Shown here: piece by piece, positions 56,942 through 64,000 of the stretch
Layout of the letters: each line of letters begins with the position of its first letter
Numbering within the stretch: the first letter of the stretch is position 1
Notes under the pieces: model-generated
The model's input: only the letters and a program-made list of their open reading frames with translations
Databases searched by the model: none
What the model was told of the DNA's origin: nothing
Translations under genes and position numbers: made by a program
Assembly (NCBI GenBank): GCA_014825775.1
Contig: MVAQ01000033.1
Coordinates: 62,001-126,000 of the forward strand
DNA length: 64,000 nucleotides
Reading direction: 5' to 3'
Origin: Krasilnikovozyma curviuscula
Taxonomy: Eukaryota > Basidiomycota > Tremellomycetes > Cystofilobasidiales > Mrakiaceae

Positions 56942-58068
56942 TTTTTTTTGTCTAGGCTGTTAGGGTCGTCGAAGATCTAGTAAGGCATGGAACTTGTAAA
57001 TGAATGTACAGGCTATTGGGAATATGGACCTCGTCGAATGCAGGTCTGCGTGTTCTGGTAGGGTCGATGAGTATTGAAGAACACTGAATTCCAAGAGATA
57101 CCCGTCAGAATTAAGCACAAGATGCTGAGTCGTAGCTGTCAAATGTCAATTTTACCTTCTATCGGCACATAAAGAGTAGTTTGAAGGCACCTCGTGCTAC
57201 ACCGTTGAGACGCTCGCTTCCCTACGCCGAGCAAAAACCTGGCCGGGAATAAGGCAGGGCCATCATCTCTTCTCACAGCGAAGAGGTTGTTAGTAATTGG
57301 GTGGGTTGTAGGATGGAAATAAAGGTCGTTGTTGCGGTTGTCAATTAGGGTTAGACCGGATGGGTGTGATCAATCTTAATCCACAGTTCCCTTACCTTCC
57401 GAAATTCGTATTGATCTTCCGGGTAGATGAAAGCGAGTTATTTCGGTCTCCATACTGGCTTCCATGGTGGAAGATGATAAAGTTTGTGGTCGAAGGAGTC
57501 TTACACAGTGACTTGACGCGGCCGACACCGCTGACACCCGCCCTACAGTGAGTTTGAATGGACGCAAGCCATCACCTGCTTTACCTCATAAACTAAAAGT
57601 AGCCTCAAATCTTGTGTTCGGCCATCTATAATACCTATAATCCCCACGGACTACATTACTGTGGAGAAGATGAAGGCAAGTATCGCAGACAACGGGAATT
57701 CCAATTAGTTGCAGGAGGCATTGAAGTACTGTCTTTCCTTGGCGAAACAAGAAGCGCAGATAGTTGATGCATATTGGGAATATAGTGGAAACAACGACCT
57801 GGATGGACAAAAAAATGATTTTGTTTACTTTCTGTGGCGCAACCTGGGAATAGCATCTCTTCTCCTTCAGAGTTTTTCTTTTTTCTTTCTACTAGTATCT
57901 GTTTTTAACTTGCATCTCTCCATCCATTTTTTTTCCTTCGGATGTCGAGCCTCCGCCGCCACTTATCCGTTCCGGTTGCGACATCTTTTTATTTCCGAGA
58001 GAATGAGAGCATTTCAACGAGCATCAGGTTAGCCTTCACCAACCCAGCTGCTGCTGAGTTCTACAACG
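56942..58068. other. Intergenic between divergent genes
   Basis: About 1.1 kb between a minus and a plus gene. Plus-strand frames at 57709 and 57942 have weak protein flavour, but they do not join the CoA-transferase in frame, so they are not called. A further 5' exon cannot be ruled out. Confidence 0.4.
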
Positions 58069-60075
58069 ATGGTGTTCAAGCCATTTCCCCTCACTATGTC
58101 AGCCTCCCACCCTCACCTTCCTGACACACTTGTCTCCCTTTGGACTTCCCACGGCCTCCCTACCTCCCAACTTTCCAAGCTCCGGCTCACTGGTCCAATG
58201 CACCAGCCAACATTGAGGAGTAGCTTCATGCTAGGAGAAGCAGCGATGATTACTACAGCTCTCAGTGCACTCGCTGCATCGTACTTGGCTGAACTGAGGG
58301 AGGGGCAGGGATTGAAAGAGGTATATCGGCAGGATGTCATCGTGGATAAGAGACATGCTTCCCTCGAATTCAGTGAGTCTGGTTTCGTTGAATTGATGCC
58401 GTGCTGATGAGCCAGACTAAAGTCATCTTTGTGCATGGTCAATACCAAGTCAGTGAGGCTTGGACTCTTCTGGACAACGCACCACCTCCTGTGAGTAAAT
58501 AATCCTCATTTTGACAGTCCAACTGAAACCAATCTCTCCTGTTAGAGCGTATGGGACCCTCTAGCAGGCGTTTATCGCACAAAAGATGGATGGGTTCGAG
58601 TTCACACTAATTTCTCACAGTAGGTGTTTTTTCGGTCCTTTAGATTGCAACTGTGGTAATCTATTTGGTTGAATGTCCGCTTGTGGTCGATCAAAGCCAT
58701 CGCAATCTCCTCCTTTCTACGCTTTCCCTTCCAGCAACCGCCACGAAAGAAGACCTCATGGTCTCTCTTCTCCTCCATGAATCGATACCTTTCGAGACGC
58801 TGGCAACTTCAAGAGGATGTTGTGTGTCTGCTCTGAGGACCTTCGAAGAATGGGATGACTGTGAAGTTGGAAAATGGACGACCAAGAAAATTGAGCGCGA
58901 TGGCGGGCCAGTCGCTGTCGTAGGCGACGGGACGAGAGATGGCTTGAAGCCCGAATGGTGCCTTAGAGCTCTGAATAGCAGCACTATTATGCCGCTGGAG
59001 GGAATCAAGACTTTGGAGATGACGAGAGTCATCGCAGGTCCTGTCGCTGGGCGAACTCTAGCCAGTGAGTCTCATTTGAAAGTATACCTAGTTAAGACTA
59101 AAAAAAGCAATATCAACTGTAACCTCTATTTTCGATCGTTGTGATTCAAATGTAGGAAGAGGCTCAGAAGTTCTCCTCATCACCTCCCCCAACCTTCCAT
59201 CCTTACCAGTTCTCGAACTTGACACCACGCGCTTCAAGAAAACAGCCCAGCTAGACCTAAACCAGCCTGAATCACTATCTAGTCTCACCCACAAGCTTCT
59301 TCCGGAAGCAGACATCTTCCTGCAGTCGTACCGACCTGGCTCTCTTTCCAAACGACTCACATCAGTACCTTCGCGACCGACAATCACAGCTTCCCTTTCC
59401 GCATATGGAACTGATGGTCCCTGGGGTGGAAAGCGGGGTTTCGACTCCCTCGCGCAAGGAGCGATGGGGTTCAACCTCTCCGAAGCCGAAGCGTTTGCTT
59501 CATTTTATGCTGGTGAGGGCGGTGAGCCGCAACCGCGACCGTTCCCAGTTCAAGCAATCGATCACTCCTCTGGGCAGTTACTCGCGTTTGGAATTCTAGT
59601 TGGGTTGATTAGACAATTTATGGTTCGTTTTTTTTGTGGATTTATTTCAAGCGAAGGTCTCCCCTGTTCACATCGGGGACTGACAATCAATTCATTTATC
59701 ACAGCACGGTGGCTCCTACAATGTTTCTGTCTCCCTCGCAGGAACAGCGACTTGGATTCGTTCGTTAGGCCGCTATCCACCGGACGTGGCCTTTGGTTCG
59801 CCGTCCCTTGAAATTCCCAAGCCTACATTCCCACCACAAGAAGAGATTGCGCTGCTATTGGAGGATTACACTGAGACTGTTGGTGATTTGTGTGGTGAAA
59901 CAGAGAGAAGAAAATTGAGAGCGATGAAACACGCTGGTGTGTTAGTCGGTGGAAAGACAGGCAAGTTGGAAGCGCCGATGAGAGTGAGTACCGTTTCTGT
60001 TCAATACCGTATCGGCTGTACTCAATTTTGGTAACTTTTCTCCAGCTGAATGCTTTCCAACCGGCTTTCAACTAA
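58069..60075 (+). CDS. Class III CoA-transferase (CaiB/BaiF family)
   Basis: Seven exons (58069-58372, 58412-58452, 58546-58619, 58697-59064, 59156-59622, 59705-59983, 60046-60075) give about 520 aa. The N-terminal part (LRSSFMLGEAAMITTALSAL, VDKRHASLEF, VWDPLAGVYRTKDGWVRVHT) and the core (GIKTLEMTRVIAGPVAGRTL, YGTDGPWGGKRGFDSLAQGA) match fungal CaiB/BaiF proteins. The Asp in GFDSLAQ is in the position usually conserved in the family. Such enzymes move CoA between carboxylic acids or act as acyl-CoA racemases; the substrate is unknown. The first intron would be only 39 nt and the second was placed so that the chain keeps family length, so residues near 102-116 are less certain. The start at 58069 or 58096 is open. 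Confidence 0.85.
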
Positions 60076-60138
60076 AATCTAAAATGTACAAAGTGATGAA
60101 TTCTCATCAATCTACATCACAGCTGACCCAGCAAAAGT

Positions 60139-63100
60139 CTAAACCTCAAAGTTAGCGATGCTAAGGAACGAATCGAAATCTTGATTATTTGTATTGTCGA
60201 CAAGCGGAAGGTTCAGACCAGGCCACCAGTTCTCGAACCCTCTCATCGTCTCTTCAATTGTATCATTGCCGTCACCAGCTTGAAAGCCCTCCTGGTAAAA
60301 GCAAGAAGAGCAAGTCAGCTCTCTGCAGCATTCGTCAATGAAAAGTTTTGACTCACAATACCGTTCCAGTCGTTCCCAGAGGAGAATAGGAAAGCGTTCA
60401 GGCCGTTACTTTGATCGGATACCGTGTTGGGAATTATCTGTTCTTCGCTGTGAGGTGATGTTGCTCGGGAACCTGGACGCGTAGGTGCTTGAGATTCCGA
60501 GGCCTGGAGAAGACTATGGAAGAAAGCAGCTAGATATGACAAATTATCCTTTGGTTGGCTGTAGATGAAAGGGGAACAGTCGTCAGCGTTTTGTCTCAGT
60601 GCAGAAAAAGAACGAGTATTTGAGGCTACTTGGAAGCGATTTCACAAGCCTGAGCGAAAGAAGCAAGTGAGTCGTGAACCCTAGTTTGCAAAGCCCCATC
60701 CATCGCCTTCATATTCTTTGCCAAGAGCAGTGCAGACCTCACCGCGCAGAACGCAACGACATCTTGAGAGTAAGTCAAAAACCCGGACGGAGCCATCTGC
60801 TGCGAGATATAGGAGAGGATCTCCATACAGCACTTGATGACGCCCATGAAAGCTACCATTGTTTCTTTTTGAGACTGTTGGGATCGTTGGTCATGGTTTT
60901 CGAGTAAAGCAGTGCCCAGTCGTAGTTCTGCACAGCCGACGTCCGTCATTTTGTGGTAAAAAAACAGAACGGATCGTGAGATTGGGTGGAGTGTAAGGCC
61001 CGCTAATCCAGACAAACAAGGAAAATCAGGATTATGGGACTGTTTAAGGAATACCAAACTTCAAACCCACATTTGTCAGGAGGATCCAGCCAGAAGTTCT
61101 TCCATCGACTATTTGCGACCTCGACTCGATCAAGAATCATCTTCCTCATCGTCACATCTCTTGAGTTGACCATACTTCCACCAAGTTCAATATAGAGAAG
61201 TGAGTGAAGAGAAGCACTAAGCATGGCATCTGAGAAGCAAGGGAATTGGGGGTGGTCTCTCATCCAGATATCACAATCAAAGACGGCAGACTGAGCGATC
61301 ATTCTACGATGAAGGAGAACGTCAATACGTCCCAAGTGATACGGCAGCAGCGAGTAATCTTAGCATACCTTGGTCTTCCGTTCTGTTGCATATGTAGTCT
61401 AAAGAACAAATATTTAGGTTGTCAGTCAAACCAAGCCTCTACCTAGTAGACGCGCGTATCTCACGTTGCATCAAAGTGACAGAGTTCTTGATAAACGAAA
61501 GTAAAGTCAGAATGCTTCTGTCGCAAAATTGAAAAAGTGAAGAAGACACGAACGAAGCCAAGTCCTCTCTCGATTCTGCTCGAAGACAAAATTACAAGTC
61601 AGCGTCGCAGAGACCCAAACCTCGAACAAGACTTGTAACTCACCAAGACTTCTCTCGCCTGAAACTCAGTTTCCGGCAACGGTCTCTTCGGTGGCTCATT
61701 CAGACCCAGCTCATACGCCATCCGAATAGCATACCCAATCCTCTTAAAACTCATAGTATCCCTCGCGTCCTTCCACATGCACAACACCGACAGCGCCTGG
61801 ATCAGACCCAAGCTTGACTGGCCCTCCGCAAATGCTTGACCAAGGTACTTCTGAGAGAGATGAAGGAGTGGGGCGTAGAGGTTTGGCATGGAGAGTTTGG
61901 ACGAGACAGTCAGGAGAGCCGTGAAGAGAATTGGCGAAGTACGTTGGACATATTCAGGCTGGCAGATAGGAAACATGTCAGTCGTTGTTTGGATAGGATG
62001 AAAAGGATGAGAGAGATATCTGACAGTATGCAGTAAAATGTCGAGCAATCCAATGAATGGATTCAGCTATAGAAAACAACATCAAGGTCAGCCGCAGCCG
62101 AACGCTGAACCTCTGCAAGGACATCGGAGACGAACTTTTTCATGATAAAAATCAAACAAATCTAGCACATTTCCACGACTAACGAGACCCAACCTGACTG
62201 GATCCATCTCCTCCCACATCAAGCTTGACTTGCCCACCAGACTCTCATCGACCTCATGCTCGTCCTCCTCGGCCCCACTTTTCCGTCTCTTGCTACCCTC
62301 ATGGTGCCGTGGTTTGAGGACTTTCGCCAGACTGATCGAACTTGAATTGACTCGACGGTAGTCGGGTTGCGTTTGTTGCATGAGCTCTTCGACGGATTGG
62401 ATGGAGCCTTCGACAAGCTTTGAAGTCGATGCGCCTGGTGACAGACGAGATGAACGCGGTTCCATGAGTGCTGTAAAGAGAGGGTGTCCAACAGTGACCT
62501 TGATTGGGGGGAAGAAAAGTAAAGAAGTTAGTCTAATGAAGGATGAGACCAGGGAGCCTAGATTTCATTTACAGGTTCACCAGTGTTGCCGACCTCGCCT
62601 ACCGACGAGGAAGAGTCCACAGGCGGGGAGACTTGATTGAGCGAGCCATTGCTTGGTGAAACATTTGGATTTACAGACGAAGAATGAAGATGATGATAGC
62701 CGTTTGTGGAAGATGAGAGTGAATGAGACGATATTTGTCGCTTGGGCTGAGGGGGGAGGTGTTGTTGCGAGTGTTGAGAAGGATACGGATCTACCACGCT
62801 CATTCGAGCACGTTTCTTTTCTTGTTTATAGTAATCTGAATCATCGTCACTTAGAGCTGTCTGAGACTGAGGTGGTGGTTGCGGAAGTTGAGTAGACATT
62901 GAGCTTTGAGCGAGAAACGACACTGGAAAGACGTCATAAGCCCCGTTCTCACGGAGCTGCTGTTCGATATCTACCTTCTTCAAGACTTCTTCGGGATTCT
63001 TGGCTTTACGACCTCGTTTGAGTTGCTGGTAAAAGCGTCCACTTAGTTTTGTGAGAGTGTGGGGTCAGAGTATTGTCGAAGCAGCTTACTTTATATATGC

Positions 63101-63392
63101 ACTCGATTTTCAGCCTAGTACACCTCTGACAAACAGCTTGAGCAGGAGAATCTTCACTGACAGGTTTGCAGCGGACTGTAAATAGTCAAAAGGAAAAGAA
63201 CGGTCAGACAGTCCAAACGTGCTGTCCGGCGAAATAGCAAAGAGGAAGTTTTTGGCTCTCACTCTTGGTTTTCCGACAGGCCACACAGGCTTCACGAGTT
63301 GGTTTGATAGAACCAGTTTCAATAGTATGGCTTGACGATTCGGCTTGGAATTCGTCCATTTTCCTACGCAGTCCGTCGGTTATGGCTGGCAT
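60139..63392 (-). CDS. Zn2Cys6 fungal transcription factor (second of two)
   Basis: The exons seen are 63263-63392, 63090-63175, 62573-63025, 62136-62498, 62025-62066, 61644-61958, then exons between about 61600 and 61060 whose splicing is not resolved, then about 61000-60626, 60565-60354 and a last exon ending at 60139. The zinc cluster is intact: CVACRKTKIRC then VCQRCTRLKIEC, spacing C-x2-C-x6-C-x12-C-x2-C-x6-C. QLKRGRKAKN is the basic linker. The middle homology domain begins at DLFDFYHEKLNPFIGLLDI, with TSPILFTALLTVSSKLS and GYAIRMAYELGLNE. The protein is expected to bind DNA as a dimer in the nucleus. The C-terminus (ENWWPGLNLPLVDN) is acidic, a possible activation region. The exact exons near NRERTW, and the protein length, are uncertain. 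Confidence 0.8.
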
Positions 63393-64000
63393 GGTCGAAA
63401 AAAGAAAGATAGTCAGTTGGATATACGCACAGCAGAATCCTTCAATTCATAAGATATAAACACTGGACTGACAAAAAGGGTGTCGCTTTGGAGGATTAGA
63501 AAAATAATTGTAAGTCTTCCTGAGGAAAAAGAGCGAGTGAGGGCTGGGGGAACAAAGGAGCGAACCACGACAGCCTCCACATCCGACATAATTCCCTCAC
63601 AATGCTATTTCCAGTTGGAAATTATGGAATACTGCTTTGGACCAGACGGATAATCGAGTCACAAACAAGGATATAGTACCTCCTAGGTCAGCAAGGACCA
63701 GGTTACAGACGGCGAATTAAGAAACAAGTTAGATCGTTCTCTTTCGCAACATGATGGTGATGTATTGAGAGCTAGCGGTACTGAACTGAAATTCGAAGAT
63801 TCTTGGATGCCACGGGGCCTTCCATTGATCATCAAACTTCTGAGTTAGGCGAATTTGAGCTTGCAGCCAGAAGACTTGTCCTTCAAATCTTGCAAGCATG
63901 GTGAATCTCTATACAAACAGGCTGCCAGATATTTTGCGACATGATATCTAATCGCTACTTCATCAAGTGTGTCCGTTTGATGGAGAGCTCTGCTGCTTTA
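63393..64000. other. Promoter side of the second Zn2Cys6 factor
   Basis: No gene was recognised in the last 0.6 kb. Some of it may belong to a neighbour beyond the window. Confidence 0.4.

Noticed and set aside
57709..58068. Extra 5' exons for the CoA-transferase
   Set aside because: The available donor (CATCAG|gttag) joins the next exon in the wrong phase, and the family N-terminus is already complete.
1..64000. A CRISPR array, transposon, or secondary-metabolite gene cluster
   Set aside because: No spaced direct repeats, transposase or reverse-transcriptase motifs, or backbone enzymes (PKS, NRPS, terpene synthase) were seen; the reductases, the CoA-transferase and the Zn2Cys6 factors are too scattered to form a cluster.

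Overview
The window reads as nuclear DNA of a basidiomycete fungus, most likely in the Agaricomycotina and possibly a Tremellomycetes-type lineage. The evidence is almost every gene being cut by several short (about 45-90 nt) GT-AG introns, tight gene spacing on both strands, pyrimidine-rich acceptors, and a fungal gene set: an Erg6 sterol methyltransferase, two Zn2Cys6 transcription factors, a URC1-like protein, a GtaA-type glutaminase, PLAC8 and DnaJ proteins. The lineage is inferred from style only. Twenty-eight protein-coding loci were assembled by hand by joining exons in frame. For 26 of them the exon lengths sum to whole codons. One gene needs a non-canonical junction, one carries a probable frameshift, and part of one transcription factor is left unresolved. 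No rRNA, convincing tRNA, transposon or CRISPR was seen.

Layout. 1-16 kb: a partial F-box-like hypothetical gene (+), a mitochondrial-type hotdog thioesterase (+), two tandem paralogous NAD(P)-dependent reductases (-), a membrane protein with an NTF2-like N-terminus (-), the endonuclease III homologue NTH1 (-), a URC1/GTP-cyclohydrolase-II-like protein (-) and an F-box protein (-). 17-30 kb: a secreted alkaline-phosphatase-superfamily phosphodiesterase (+), a Pro/Ser-rich hypothetical (+), an acidic coiled-coil protein (-), a Zn2Cys6 transcription factor (-), the 8-oxoguanine glycosylase OGG1 (-) and a possible aldo-keto reductase remnant (+). 30-46 kb: a polyQ WW-domain protein (+), diphthamide protein DPH3 (+), a secreted GPI-type glutaminase (+), the ER J-protein SCJ1 ending in RDEL (-), Ku80 (+) and a small membrane protein (-). 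46-64 kb: a small secreted Ser/Thr-rich protein with a frame-breaking 16-bp tandem duplication (+), ERG6 (-), a protein with a UIM-like helix (+), an Rqt4/TRIP4 zinc-finger protein (-), a PLAC8 protein (-), a hypothetical (-), a class III CoA-transferase (+) and a second Zn2Cys6 factor (-).

Most genes are unrelated housekeeping or regulatory functions, as is usual in such genomes. Three are DNA-repair genes (NTH1, OGG1, KU80), but nothing shows that they are co-regulated. No clearly new multi-gene system was found. The most interesting signals concern gene structure: exons as short as 6, 13, 14, 14 and 18 nt, two GC-AG introns in KU80, a junction with no legal donor in the phosphodiesterase gene, the 16-bp duplication that removes a GPI-like tail, and a 22-bp near-perfect palindrome just upstream of the UIM-like gene.
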